Source of the DNA: Streptomyces sp. HUAS ZL42
Lineage (GTDB): Bacteria > Actinomycetota > Actinomycetes > Streptomycetales > Streptomycetaceae
Length of the DNA stretch: 64,000 bases
Assembly: GCF_040782645.1 (NCBI RefSeq)
Contig: NZ_CP160403.1
Location: 7,723,001 to 7,787,000 of the forward strand
Reading direction: 5' to 3'
This document shows positions 1-9,027 of the stretch, piece after piece. A model generated the notes under the pieces. That model had not been told where the DNA came from and ran no database searches. It saw nothing but the letters and a program-made list of their open reading frames with translations. A program made the position numbers and the translations under genes. Within the stretch, counting starts at the first letter, position 1. Every line of letters starts with the position of its first letter.

Positions 1-2
1 CC

Positions 3-803
3 GCCGTCACCTTCCCCGCCACCGCCGCCCACGCCGCCGACTCCCACAGCGGTTGGAACGACTACGACTGCAAGCCGTCCGCCGCCCACCCCCGCCCCGT
101 CGTCCTGGTCCACGGCACCCTCGCGAACTCCGTCGACAACTGGCTGGCCCTCGCGCCGTACCTGGAGGACCGCGGCTACTGCGTCTTCTCCCTCGACTAC
201 GGCCAACTGCCGGGCGTCCCGTTCTTCCACGCCCTCGGCCCGATCGACAAGTCGGCAGAGCAACTGTCCGCCTATGTCGACAAGGTGCTCGCCGCGACCG
301 GCGCCGCCAAGGCCGACCTCGTCGGCCACTCGCAGGGCGGCATGATGCCCCGCTACTACCTCAAGTTCCTCGGCGGAGCCACCAAGGTGAACGCCCTGGT
401 GGGCATCGCACCCAACAACCACGGCACCACCCTCAGCGGGCTGACCAACCTGCTGCCGTACTTCCCCGGCGCCGAGGACCTGCTCACGAGCGCCACTCCC
501 GCCCTCGCCCAGCAGATCGCCGGGTCCGACTTCATGGCCAAACTCAACGCCGGCGGCGACACCGTGCCCGGCGTGCGCTACACGGTCATCGCCACCAGGT
601 ACGACGAGGTGGTCACGCCGTACCAGACCCAGTTCCTGAGCGGGTCCGCCGTGAAGAACGTCCTGATCCAGGACCTGTGCCCGCTCGACCTGTCCGAGCA
701 CGCGCTGATCGGGCTGACCGACCGGATCGCCTTCCACGAGGTGGCCAACTCTCTCGACCCGGCCCACGCCACCGCCACCACCTGCGCGTCGGTGTTCAGC
801 TGA
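3..803 (+). CDS. Secreted triacylglycerol lipase/esterase (alpha/beta hydrolase), 5' end outside window
   Basis: An open frame runs from the window edge to a TGA at 801-803. It starts inside an export signal (a PATAAHAADS-like cleavage region) and the mature part begins with a short Cys-containing stretch. The oxyanion motif VLVHGT is followed by the nucleophile elbow VGHSQGGMMPRYYLKF, with the catalytic Ser in GHSQG, and later an Asp/His region near SEHALIG and IAFHEVANS. This is the Lipase_2 (class 2) family of secreted actinobacterial lipases, which hydrolyse acylglycerols or short esters outside the cell. Several Cys residues, including TTCASVFS at the C-terminus, suggest disulfides. Only the upstream part of the signal peptide is missing. 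It converges on the LPMO gene across a strong hairpin. The family call is firm and substrate range cannot be read from sequence. Confidence 0.9.
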   Translation, partial: AVTFPATAAHAADSHSGWNDYDCKPSAAHPRPVVLVHGTLANSVDNWLALAPYLEDRGYCVFSLDYGQLPGVPFFHALGPIDKSAEQLSAYVDKVLAATGAAKADLVGHSQGGMMPRYYLKFLGGATKVNALVGIAPNNHGTTLSGLTNLLPYFPGAEDLLTSATPALAQQIAGSDFMAKLNAGGDTVPGVRYTVIATRYDEVVTPYQTQFLSGSAVKNVLIQDLCPLDLSEHALIGLTDRIAFHEVANSLDPAHATATTCASVFS

Positions 804-826
804 GCGTGGGTCGTACGAACGTACCG

Positions 827-865
827 CCGGGGCCCGACCGGCCTGAGCCGCCGGTCAGGCCCCGG
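827..865. terminator. Bidirectional intrinsic-type hairpin between lipase and LPMO genes
   Basis: The 16-base arms 827-842 and 850-865 pair with a single mismatch around a 7-base loop. The hairpin lies in the 73-bp gap between two convergent genes and has no clear T-run, as is usual in Streptomyces. Confidence 0.8.
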
Positions 866-876
866 AGTCCTGTGGC

Positions 877-1830
877 TCAGCGCCTGCCCACCGCACGCCG
901 GCGCACCGACGTGAACAGGGCCGCCGCACCGAGCGCGAGGGCGGCGGCGCCACCGATCGCGAAGTACGCGGTGCTGCTGTCGCCGCCGGTCTCGGCGAGG
1001 TTCGCCGTGGCACCGGCCGCCGCAGGCCGGTTGTGCGCGGCCGTCGCGGTCGGCTCCGCGGACGTGGCGGCGTCGTCGTCACCGTGACCGCCGTGCTCGA
1101 TCGTCGACTTTTCGGCACCGTCCTCGATCTGCTCCTCCGAGGGAGCGGAGGCGGTCGGGGCGGGGGAGGAGCCGCTCCCACCCCCGGCACTGCCGCCTCC
1201 AAAGGTGACGTCGGAGCAGGAGTAGAACGCCTCGGGACTGTCCGAGCGCTGCCAGACCGCGTACAGCAGCTGCCTGCCGGAGCGCTCGGGAAGGGCCCCG
1301 GTGAACGTGTAGAAGCCGCCTGACGCGACCGGGTCGGCAGCCGTCGCGACCGGGTGCTCCAGATCCAGGTCCTCCCAGGCCAGCGGCCGGGCCGGGTCGT
1401 AACCGGCCTTGGTGATGTACACCTTGAAGGTGCCCCTGTGCGGTGCCGTGACGCGGTACTTGAAGGTGTACGAGCCGCTGCTGACGCCGGTGGCCGGCCA
1501 GTCGGCGCGGGCCAGGTCGAGCCCCTTGAACTCCTCGTTGTTCGCGCTGCACAGCTTGCCGTCCGGGATCAGCGCCTGATGCCGCCCGTCGGCGTCGCCG
1601 ATGCGGATGCCGTTCCAGTCGTAGAGCGCCTGCGTGCCACCGGCCGCGACGGCCGCCTTGCAGGCGTCGGACCTCGGACTCTCGGGCCCTTCCGCGTAGC
1701 ACTGCGAGACCCGGCTCACCGGATCCCCCATCGAACCGTGCGCGGATGCGGGGGCGGCGGCGAGCGCGGTGATCGCGAGCGGCACCGCGCCGAGGGCGGC
1801 GACCGTGACGACCGTGCGGCGTGCGGGCAT
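877..1830 (-). CDS. AA10 lytic polysaccharide monooxygenase with C-terminal LAXTG sortase signal
   Basis: A 317-residue copper monooxygenase expected to cut chitin or cellulose oxidatively at the cell surface. The signal peptide covers residues 1-30 and ends ASA, leaving His31 as mature His1. With His131 (APHRGTF) it forms the histidine brace. The AFYSCSDVTF signature near 201-210 closes the AA10 domain. A Gly/Ser/Thr-rich, acidic linker follows, then LAETG at 278-282, a hydrophobic helix and an Arg-rich tail, which is a class E sortase cell-wall sorting signal. The ATG at 1830 was chosen because GAGGAGTT precedes it at good spacing and the ORF upstream has no signal-like sequence. It resembles S. 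coelicolor SCO1734 as I remember it. The protein is probably displayed on peptidoglycan rather than freely secreted. Confidence 0.93.
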   Translation of the reverse strand: MPARRTVVTVAALGAVPLAITALAAAPASAHGSMGDPVSRVSQCYAEGPESPRSDACKAAVAAGGTQALYDWNGIRIGDADGRHQALIPDGKLCSANNEEFKGLDLARADWPATGVSSGSYTFKYRVTAPHRGTFKVYITKAGYDPARPLAWEDLDLEHPVATAADPVASGGFYTFTGALPERSGRQLLYAVWQRSDSPEAFYSCSDVTFGGGSAGGGSGSSPAPTASAPSEEQIEDGAEKSTIEHGGHGDDDAATSAEPTATAAHNRPAAAGATANLAETGGDSSTAYFAIGGAAALALGAAALFTSVRRRAVGRR

Positions 1831-1990
1831 GCGGGAACTCCTCGAGACGGTCCTGGAAGCGGGACTGAACGCCGTGGGGGCGATCAGAAAGCTAGCCCCA
1901 AGAAACCGCGAAATCGCCTGCTGGAGGCCGGTGATGGAGATCCTTATGGTGGCGTTAAGGGAGTGCTCAGGCAGGGATGAGGTAGGTAGC

Positions 1991-2449
1991 GTGAGCGGCA
2001 TGCCGGACGACGAGATCCGGGCGGCGGTGGCCGCCGACGTACCCGCCGTGAAGGCCGTCACCGATGCCGCCTACCACCACTACATCGAGCGCATCGGGGT
2101 CGTGCCGCAGCCAATGGAAGCGGATCACGCGGCGAACGTGGCCGCGGGGCGGGTGTTCGTGATCGGGGAACCCGTGATCGGACTCGTGGTGGTCGAGGCG
2201 TTTGCGGACCATCTGTTCCTCGACAGCATCGCCGTCCGTCCCGACGCCCATGGCAGGGGTGTCGGGCGGCGGCTGCTCGAGTTCGTGGACGCACGCGCGC
2301 GTGCGCTGGGTCTGGCCGAGGTCAGGCTCTATACGAACGCCATGATGTGGGAGAACCAGAGGATCTACCCGAAGTACGGCTACGAGCTCGTGGAGCGTCG
2401 GGCCGAGGGGCCCTACGACCGCATCCACTACCGCAAGCGGCTGGCCTGA
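1991..2449 (+). CDS. GNAT family N-acetyltransferase
   Basis: A 152-residue single-domain GNAT. The acetyl-CoA binding segment reads VRPDAHGRGVGRRLL (motif A, R/Q-x-x-G-x-G/A), preceded by the beta-4 strand FLDSIAV, and the C-terminal NQRIYPKYGYELVERR is the usual GNAT aromatic tail. The substrate cannot be read from the sequence. The GTG at 1991 is preferred because GAGG lies eight bases upstream. The internal ATG at 2000 is in frame but too far from that site. The gene is divergent from the LPMO gene and convergent with a small ORF. Confidence 0.85.
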   Translation: MSGMPDDEIRAAVAADVPAVKAVTDAAYHHYIERIGVVPQPMEADHAANVAAGRVFVIGEPVIGLVVVEAFADHLFLDSIAVRPDAHGRGVGRRLLEFVDARARALGLAEVRLYTNAMMWENQRIYPKYGYELVERRAEGPYDRIHYRKRLA

Positions 2450-2462
2450 CGAACCTCGCTGG

Positions 2463-2597
2463 TCATCCGTCCGGCCACCAGGTTCGTGCGATGTCCTTTC
2501 GGACCTCCGGGCGTCCGGCGGGGCTTTCGTCGGCCTCGTCCCGGACTCGGCGGGAGTCCTTCTTCTTCAGGGGCTTCTGCACTGTCATGCGGCGCAT
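2463..2597 (-). CDS. Small charged protein, 44 residues, unknown
   Basis: A short frame with a near-ideal ribosome site (GGAGG five bases before ATG at 2597). A second in-frame ATG lies three codons in. The predicted product is very basic at the N-terminus (KPLKKKDSRR), acidic in the middle, and ends ARTWWPDG. There is no signal peptide or membrane helix. It points away from the methyltransferase gene at 2738, and the 140-bp gap between them carries four regularly spaced TGTCA elements. I do not recognise the family. It could be a small regulatory or RiPP-precursor-like protein, but no modification enzyme other than the adjacent methyltransferase is visible. The start signal, not homology, is the reason for calling it. 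Confidence 0.45.
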   Translation of the reverse strand: MRRMTVQKPLKKKDSRRVRDEADESPAGRPEVRKDIARTWWPDG

Positions 2598-2681
2598 GGC
2601 TGCCTCCTTCAGGGGCTATCGGGTTCCGCGTTCTCACGGAGATAGACCCTTTCGAGGAGAGTTCCTCATCGATTGCCGGTC

Positions 2682-2726
2682 TGTCAGTGGCGGCTGTCAC
2701 GATGGGACTGTCAGTGGCGGGTGTCA
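2682..2726. promoter_or_regulatory. Four TGTCA elements at 13/14/13-bp spacing (operator-like direct repeat)
   Basis: TGTCA occurs at 2682, 2695, 2709 and 2722 on the plus strand. Seen at larger scale, a unit of the form TGTCAGTGGCGGnTGTCAC is present twice, offset by 27 bp. It lies between the divergent 44-residue ORF and the methyltransferase, just upstream of the latter's start. A variant of the unit is found at 28646-28667. It could be a regulator binding array or a dispersed intergenic repeat. Confidence 0.5.
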
Positions 2727-2737
2727 CTCTTGGGCGC

Positions 2738-3352
2738 ATGACGAACACGGGTGACGGCAAGACTTCGGTGAGTGTCGACTGGGACGCGGCGGCGGCAGCC
2801 TTCGACGACGAGCCGGACCACGGGCTGCGCGATCCCGCGGTGCGCGCGGCCTGGGCCGAGCGGCTGCGCACCTGGCTTCCCGAGCGACCCGGCGACGTCC
2901 TCGACCTCGGCTGCGGCACCGGCAGCCTCTCGCTCCTCGCCGCCGAGCAGGGCCACCGCGTCACCGGCGTCGACCGTTCCCCGGCCATGGTGGACCTGGC
3001 CCGCACCAAGCTCGCCGGGCGTGACGCGGTGTTCCTGGTGGGTGACGCGGGCGCGCCTCAGGTGAGGGAGCAGTTGTTCGACGTCGTCCTCGTACGGCAT
3101 GTGCTGTGGACCTTCACCGACCCCGCCCGCGTCCTGCGGCACTGGCGCGACCGGCTCCGGCCCGGAGGCCGGTTCGTGCTGGTCGAGGGCGTGTGGGGGA
3201 CGGCCGGTCCGGTCGGTGTTTCGGCGGACCGGCTGACCGCCCTGCTGAGGCCGATCACCGGGGACGTGCGCGTGGAGCACCTGTCGGGCGACGCGCTGCT
3301 GTGGGGGAAGGCCGTCGACGACGAGCGATACGCGGTGGTGGCGACGGTGTGA
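2738..3352 (+). CDS. Class I SAM-dependent methyltransferase
   Basis: A 204-residue small-molecule-type methyltransferase. Motif I is VLDLGCGTGSLS near residues 52-63, motif II VTGVDRSPAMVDLA, and the post-motif strand is FDVVLVRHVLWTFTDPARVL, all typical of Methyltransf_11/25 folds. The C-terminal third (RLRPGGRFVLVEGVW) is also standard. The acceptor is unknown. The start at 2738 follows the TGTCA repeat array closely; an ATG at 2702 is in frame but would place the start inside the repeats. The gene converges on the DUF402 gene with six bases between stops. Confidence 0.85.
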   Translation: MTNTGDGKTSVSVDWDAAAAAFDDEPDHGLRDPAVRAAWAERLRTWLPERPGDVLDLGCGTGSLSLLAAEQGHRVTGVDRSPAMVDLARTKLAGRDAVFLVGDAGAPQVREQLFDVVLVRHVLWTFTDPARVLRHWRDRLRPGGRFVLVEGVWGTAGPVGVSADRLTALLRPITGDVRVEHLSGDALLWGKAVDDERYAVVATV

Positions 3353-3358
3353 GGTCGC

Positions 3359-3859
3359 TCACGCCAGCAGTGCGCCGAAGTCGCCCCCGCGCGCCAGCGC
3401 CTCCAGTTCGTCGAGCGCCCTCACCGCCGAGGCCGCCGCCTCCGGGTCCCTGTCCGCCAGACCGCTCTCCGCGAACTCGTCCTCGTCCAGCCGCCGTACG
3501 TCCGTGCCGTCGGCCGAGCGCCAAAGGTCCAGGTCGAGGTCCTCGACGACGAGTTCGGTGCCGGAGAAGGCGGCCGGGCGGGTGATGTCGCAATACCAGC
3601 CCTTGAGCGCACCCGCGGCGTCGCGGACCTCCTTCACGGAGTACCACCGGTCCCGCCAGTAGTACTCCGTGAAGACGTCACCGGACTGGAAGCGTACGAA
3701 GCCGAAGTCGCGGGCACCCTCGCCCGCCCACGGGGCCCGTACGGCGATGCGTGAGCCGTCGTCACCCAGCAGCTCCGCCTCGTAACGGATCTTCGTCCGG
3801 CCGCCCTTGACCAGGACGACATCCACGAGGCGTGTCCCGTCAGCCGAGTTCGCGGACAT
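3359..3859 (-). CDS. DUF402 family protein
   Basis: A 166-residue protein with the DUF402 core: the strand VLVKGGRTKIRYEAELLGDD, FVRFQSGDVFTEYYWRDRWYSVKEVRD, then GWYCDITRPA and the acidic ELVVEDLDLDLWR. Characterised DUF402 members are nucleotide phosphatases (Ntdp) or the fosfomycin-pathway FomD. The conserved acidic cluster VVEDLDLDLW fits a divalent metal site. The ATG at 3859 has GGAGGT upstream and lies 20 bp inside the preceding GNAT gene, so the two are probably translationally coupled. Confidence 0.85.
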   Translation of the reverse strand: MSANSADGTRLVDVVLVKGGRTKIRYEAELLGDDGSRIAVRAPWAGEGARDFGFVRFQSGDVFTEYYWRDRWYSVKEVRDAAGALKGWYCDITRPAAFSGTELVVEDLDLDLWRSADGTDVRRLDEDEFAESGLADRDPEAAASAVRALDELEALARGGDFGALLA

Positions 3860-4805
3860 GGCGCACCTCCGTCGCGCAGATCTCGTACCCGAGCCACTTG
3901 TTGATCGCGAGCATCGGGCCGTTGCCGCTGTCGTTGCCCGTGAACGCCTCCGTGAACCCGGCGGCACGGGCCCGGTGCAGGGAGTGGATCTTGGTGAGTT
4001 TGGCCAGGCCCCGGCCGCGGTGGGCCCGGGCCGTGCCCGTCATGGCGGTGGAGATGGGGGTCCCCCCGCTCGAGCGCAGTCGAGAGTGGGGGAGGCCGAC
4101 GCCGTCCGTGTGGGCGACGCTGAAGGCGGCCGGACGGCCGTCCACGACCGCGACCACCGTCAGCTCGCGGTCGAGCAGCGGGTGCTTCCAGTTCTCCTCG
4201 ACCCAGGCGTCGTAGTCGGTGAACTCGGTTTCGACGTCGCTGGGTTCGTCGGACGTCGTCTCGGTGTCCAGCTCGAACAGCGGGCGTGGATCGGCCGCGA
4301 AGTCGGCGGCGGTGCGCAGTTCGACGCCCGGCGGCGGGGGCTGGAGCGCGGGGAGCGTGCCGTCGGCCAGGTCCAGGCGCAGGAAGTGTGCGATGCGGCT
4401 GGCCCGGTAGCCGTGCCGCTCGGCGAAGGCGCGGTTCGCCGGCTCGTCCAGGACCCAGGAGAACAGCCTGGTCGCCCCCTCCACGGCCAGGTGCTCCTCG
4501 GCCGCGCGGACCAGGAGTCGGCCCGCGCCGCGGCGTGTGCGGTCCGGGCGCACGTAGATGTTGAGGTAGCCCTGCCCCGGCTCCGGGCTGTCGTGGGCGA
4601 GGCCGAGCTGGGCCGTGCCGATCACCTCGCCGTCCTCCTCCGCGACGAGGGACCGGTACCGGGCGTCCGGATGCGTGTGGACGAGGCGGTGGAGGACGCC
4701 CTCGGGGGTCCACAGGACATAAGGGAGGGCGAGGTGGCGGACATGGGCGAAGCCCTCGACGTCGGCCCGGACGTCGGGACGGAGATCGCGCACGATCACG
4801 GTCAT
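3840..4805 (-). CDS. Tandem-GNAT acetyltransferase carrying an in-frame repeat insertion
   Basis: A 321-residue protein with two GNAT-like halves. The N-terminal half holds GYLNIYVRPDRTRRGAGRLL (acetyl-CoA loop) and the C-terminal half holds AHRGRGLAKLTKIHSL, with GYEICATEVRH at the end. Tandem GNATs of this shape occur in actinobacterial resistance and metabolite-modifying enzymes, and the substrate is unknown. Just before the second acetyl-CoA loop lies an out-of-character stretch (VGLPHSRLRSSGGTPIS) encoded by the palindromic element at 4056-4094. It keeps the frame and may extend a surface loop. The gene overlaps DUF402 by 20 bp downstream and is divergent from the GntR gene. Confidence 0.85.
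   Translation of the reverse strand: MTVIVRDLRPDVRADVEGFAHVRHLALPYVLWTPEGVLHRLVHTHPDARYRSLVAEEDGEVIGTAQLGLAHDSPEPGQGYLNIYVRPDRTRRGAGRLLVRAAEEHLAVEGATRLFSWVLDEPANRAFAERHGYRASRIAHFLRLDLADGTLPALQPPPPGVELRTAADFAADPRPLFELDTETTSDEPSDVETEFTDYDAWVEENWKHPLLDRELTVVAVVDGRPAAFSVAHTDGVGLPHSRLRSSGGTPISTAMTGTARAHRGRGLAKLTKIHSLHRARAAGFTEAFTGNDSGNGPMLAINKWLGYEICATEVRHVRELG
4056..4094. repeat. Palindromic GC-rich repeat inside a coding sequence
   Basis: A C6 run followed by GCTCGAGCG, then an imperfect mirror ending in GTGGGGGAG, forms a hairpin. An 18-base core, GGTCCCCCCGCTCGAGCG at 4059-4076, is repeated exactly at 5256-5273 in intergenic DNA. It resembles the small palindromic elements scattered through Streptomyces chromosomes. 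Confidence 0.75.
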
Positions 4806-4876
4806 GTGCGGGCACGCTACGCGGGGGACGCCCCCGGATGCCTCCCATTTTCCGGCGGGTACGGGACAATCTCTGC

Positions 4877-5245
4877 GTGACCTTGAAGATCCACATCGAT
4901 GAGAGCGCTCCGCCGTACGAGCAGGTGCGGGCACAGATCTCCGAGCAGGCGCGATCGGGGGCGCTGCCGGTGGGGTACCGGCTGCCGACGGTGCGGGGAC
5001 TGGCGGAGTCGCTGGGACTGGCGGCGAACACGGTCGCCAAGGCGTACCGGGCGCTGGAGACCGACGGGGTGATCGAGACGCGGGGGCGCAACGGGACGTT
5101 CGTGGCCGCGGCGGGCTCCGCTGCGGAGCGGGAAGCGGCGGCAGCCGCTCAGACGTACGCCGAGCGTGTCCGACGGCTGGGACTCCCCGAGGACGCGGCG
5201 CTCGCCGCCGTGCGGGACGCCCTGCGGGCGGCCTATGGGGGGTAG
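4877..5245 (+). CDS. GntR family (YtrA-type) transcriptional regulator
   Basis: A 122-residue short GntR protein: the winged helix-turn-helix occupies residues 5-72 (PPYEQVRAQISEQARSGALP, YRLPTVRGLAESLGLAANTVAKAYRALE) and a short helical tail replaces the large effector domain, as in the YtrA subfamily. The GTG at 4877 gives the canonical N-terminus. No ribosome site precedes it, but GACAAT lies about seven bases upstream, so the transcript may be leaderless. YtrA-type regulators usually control an adjacent ABC transporter operon, but none is present here. The gene is divergent from the tandem GNAT. Confidence 0.85.
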   Translation: MTLKIHIDESAPPYEQVRAQISEQARSGALPVGYRLPTVRGLAESLGLAANTVAKAYRALETDGVIETRGRNGTFVAAAGSAAEREAAAAAQTYAERVRRLGLPEDAALAAVRDALRAAYGG

Positions 5246-5518
5246 TCGCCAGGAGGGTCCCCCCGCTCGAGCGAAGCCGTGAACGGGGGGAGTCGGCAAC
5301 CGACGACAACGCCGCGGATGTGCGTGCCGAACCCCGCGTCGGCGGCATGATCCGCCCGAAAGGCCCAGGCCCCAAGCGCGTCGGGCGAAGTCCGCTGCGG
5401 TTCGGCGGCGCCCTGAAGGGGCGCGGGGCCCTATCGATATGCGGCTCCGCCGCGTCACGACCGGCCACGAGGGCGCCGTAGACGATCGACGGCACAGCGC
5501 GGCACTTCAGCGGAGCGC
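5246..5518. other. Intergenic region with repeat copies
   Basis: 273 bp without a convincing gene. The second copy of the palindromic element lies at 5256-5292. Around 5412-5455 there is a CTGAAGGGGCGCGGGGC segment followed by a short CGGCTCCGCCGCG palindrome, a common type of Streptomyces intergenic repeat. It may act as terminator material for the GntR and DUF72 genes, which converge here. Confidence 0.6.
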
Positions 5519-6289
5519 TCAGGCCTGCGCCAGGTGCTCCGGTGTGCGGGTGACCTCCATGCCAGTCGTCCTTGCCGCCCGAGCGAAGGTCATCGCGTCC
5601 CGCACCGCCGCCCCGTTCGGGTCGTTGTTGAAGTACGCGTACACGTCCTGGCCGGCGGACCACGTCTGCGAGATCCGCTCGACCCACGTCTCCAGCGACT
5701 GCCGGCCGTAGCGCGGCCACGCCTGGGCCCGGCCCTGGTGGAAGCGGACGTAGCCCCAGTCGGTGGTCCGCCACAGCGGGGTCACCGGGCGGGCGCGCAC
5801 GTCGGCCCAGCACAGGGCCGCGCCACGCGCCTCCAGGATTTTGCGGACCTCGGGTGTCCACCACGACTCGTGCCGGGGTTCCACCGCGATCCGGGTGCCG
5901 GACGGGAAACAGGCCAGGCAGGTGTCCAGCAGGTCGGCGTCGACGCGCAGGGTCGGCGGGAGCTGCAGCAGTACCGGCCCGAGGCGGGCACCCAGGCCCT
6001 CCGCGTGGGACATCAGCCGGTGCACCGGCTCCTCGGGGTCCCGCAGCCGCTTGATGTGGGTCAGATAGCGGCTCGCCTTCACCGCGACCACGAAGCCCGG
6101 CGGCAGCCGGCTCCGCCAGGCCTCGAAGTTCTCGCGCGTCGGCAGCCGGTAGAAGGCGTTGTTGATCTCGACCGTGGCGAAGTGTTCCGCGTACTCCTCC
6201 AGCCACAGCCGCATGGGCACACCGGACGGGTACAGGACGTCGCGCCAGTCCTTGTACTGCCACCCCGACGTACCGACGAACAGGGCCAT
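5519..6289 (-). CDS. DUF72 (YecE-like) TIM-barrel protein
   Basis: A 256-residue protein that starts with the family signature VGTSGWQYKDWR and continues with the typical blocks FATVEINNAFYRLP, FVVAVKASRYLTHIKRL, GPVLLQLPP, RIAVEPRHESWW and DVYAYFNNDPNGAAVRDA. It spans the whole family length. DUF72 proteins are predicted phosphoesterase-like TIM barrels of unknown physiological role. The ATG at 6289 has only a weak ribosome site. A short 30-bp gap separates it from the upstream AAA ATPase gene, so they may be cotranscribed. Confidence 0.88.
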   Translation of the reverse strand: MALFVGTSGWQYKDWRDVLYPSGVPMRLWLEEYAEHFATVEINNAFYRLPTRENFEAWRSRLPPGFVVAVKASRYLTHIKRLRDPEEPVHRLMSHAEGLGARLGPVLLQLPPTLRVDADLLDTCLACFPSGTRIAVEPRHESWWTPEVRKILEARGAALCWADVRARPVTPLWRTTDWGYVRFHQGRAQAWPRYGRQSLETWVERISQTWSAGQDVYAYFNNDPNGAAVRDAMTFARAARTTGMEVTRTPEHLAQA

Positions 6290-6319
6290 ACACCCATGAA
6301 AGCACCGGCTCGAAGGTGG

Positions 6320-7414
<1,095 letters not shown>

Positions 7415-7581
7415 GGCGCCATGATCCGGCACGGGGGCGCCGTGTGCATCCGGTTTCCGCGGTACGCGCCGAAGGCGAACCGGGCAACCGTGTGTCGGTC
7501 GTATCCTTTTCGTCCTGTTACAAGGCTGTGCATCTACGGCATCTGCCCGCGCCGCCGTCTCCCCCACTACTGTTGCCCTTG

Positions 7582-9000
7582 ATGGGACGTCATGGGTGGA
7601 ATTCGGGGGCACGGCGGTGGCGGCTCACCGCGCTGCTCGGCGTGGGCGTGGCCGTTCTGGCCCTGATCGTGACCCTGCTCAACACGCTGCCGGGGAACGG
7701 AAGTACGAGCGGCACCACCCCCGACGGCGACAAGGTGCACGGCACGCCCGCCACCCAGCAGGCCGAACGGGCCGGACCCGAGGTGGGCTGGGGCTTCACC
7801 CACACCCAGTTCAGCGCCGACGAGGGCAGCGGCGCGGCCACGAAACGTGTGGAAGGGCTGCTGGCCAAGACTCCCTTGCCGCAGGTCCAGGCCATCATGG
7901 GCTGGGGCGCCGACAACCCCGAGCCGGTCAAGGGGCGCTACGACTTCGAGGCGCTGGACCGCCGCGTCGACTTCGTCCGCGCGTCCGGCGGCACACCGGT
8001 CATCACCCTGTGCTGTTCCCCCGACTGGATGAAGGGCGGCAAGGCGGGCGTGGACAACACCGACTGGAGCCAGGCCGCCCTGGAGACCGCGCCCGAATCC
8101 GAGCACTACAAGGACTTCGCCGCGCTCGCCGCAACCGTCGCCAGGCGCTACCCGGACGTCCGCCACTTCATCGTCTGGAACGAGTTCAAGGGCTTCTGGA
8201 ACGACGCCGAGGCCCGCTGGGACTACGAGGGGTACACGCGGATGTACAACCTCGTCTACCGGGCGCTGAAGAAGGTGAGCAACGACATCATGGTCGGCGG
8301 GCCGTACCTGGTGATGGACAGCGTCGACCCGCGCGCGGCAGAGGCCTCGAAGACCTTCAAGGGCAGTTGGGGCGCCATGGACCAGCGCGTCCTCGACGCC
8401 TTCTCCTACTGGAACAAGAACAAGGCGGGCGCCGACTTCGTCGTCGTGGACGGCTCCAGCTACACCAACGACGACGAACTGCTGCCGAACGAGTTCGCCG
8501 CCACCGACAAGTTCACCGCGGTGGGCCGGTGGGTGCGGCGGCAGACGGGCAACCTGCCGCTGTGGTGGGCCGAGTACTACGTCGAGCCCGCCGACGGCAA
8601 GGACGAGCGCAAGGGCTGGTCCGAGGCCCGCCGCGTCGCCGTCCAGGCCGCCGGAATGATCGCCATGGCCAAGGGCGGCGCCTCCTCCGGCTTCTACTGG
8701 AACCCGGAGAAGGAGAACGGCCCCGGCTGCCCCGGCTGCCTGTGGACGCCGACGGACAGTGGCGACGGCGGTGCGAAGCTGCCCATGTACGACCTGATCT
8801 CGCGGTTCAGCTCGGAGTTCCCGGCGGGCACGAAGTACCGGACCGTGTCCGTCGCCGCCGACGACGTGCCCAACGTGCGGGTCCTCGCCTCCGACAAGGC
8901 CGTCCTCGTGGTCAACATCCTGGACCGGCCGATCAGCGCGCTGATCGACGGCAAGCGCTTCGAGATGCAGGCGTACGAAGTGAAGTGGCTCACCGGGTGA
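7582..9000 (+). CDS. GH39-like membrane-anchored glycosidase
   Basis: A 472-residue protein with a single N-terminal membrane anchor (WRLTALLGVGVAVLALIVTLL) and a (beta/alpha)8 clan GH-A catalytic domain. The acid/base Glu is in FIVWNEFKGFW and the predicted nucleophile Glu in LPLWWAEYYVE, each at the end of the expected strand. It resembles xylosidase/GH39 proteins annotated in polysaccharide loci, and the true substrate is unknown. It converges on the flippase-fusion operon, so it may trim or process the polymer that operon makes. A 12-bp hairpin overlaps its stop codon. ATG at 7582 is the only start that gives a short basic N-terminus before the anchor. Confidence 0.85.
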   Translation: MGRHGWNSGARRWRLTALLGVGVAVLALIVTLLNTLPGNGSTSGTTPDGDKVHGTPATQQAERAGPEVGWGFTHTQFSADEGSGAATKRVEGLLAKTPLPQVQAIMGWGADNPEPVKGRYDFEALDRRVDFVRASGGTPVITLCCSPDWMKGGKAGVDNTDWSQAALETAPESEHYKDFAALAATVARRYPDVRHFIVWNEFKGFWNDAEARWDYEGYTRMYNLVYRALKKVSNDIMVGGPYLVMDSVDPRAAEASKTFKGSWGAMDQRVLDAFSYWNKNKAGADFVVVDGSSYTNDDELLPNEFAATDKFTAVGRWVRRQTGNLPLWWAEYYVEPADGKDERKGWSEARRVAVQAAGMIAMAKGGASSGFYWNPEKENGPGCPGCLWTPTDSGDGGAKLPMYDLISRFSSEFPAGTKYRTVSVAADDVPNVRVLASDKAVLVVNILDRPISALIDGKRFEMQAYEVKWLTG

Positions 9001-9013
9001 TCCCGGTGAGCCA
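8986..9013. terminator. Hairpin terminator overlapping the GH39-like stop codon
   Basis: Perfect 12-base arms (8986-8997 and 9002-9013) flank a four-base loop. It sits between two convergent genes and probably works in both directions. Confidence 0.85.
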
Positions 9014-9027
9014 CATACGGGACTTCG

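Noticed and set aside
53..1087. Long Arg/Pro-rich open frame overlapping the lipase
   Set aside because: It is an out-of-frame shadow: the lipase frame has catalytic motifs and proper codon bias, while this one is low-complexity and runs into the next gene.
2463..3352. Toxin-antitoxin system formed by the 44-residue ORF and its neighbour
   Set aside because: The two genes are divergent and the larger is a clear methyltransferase, so the usual overlapping toxin-antitoxin layout is missing.
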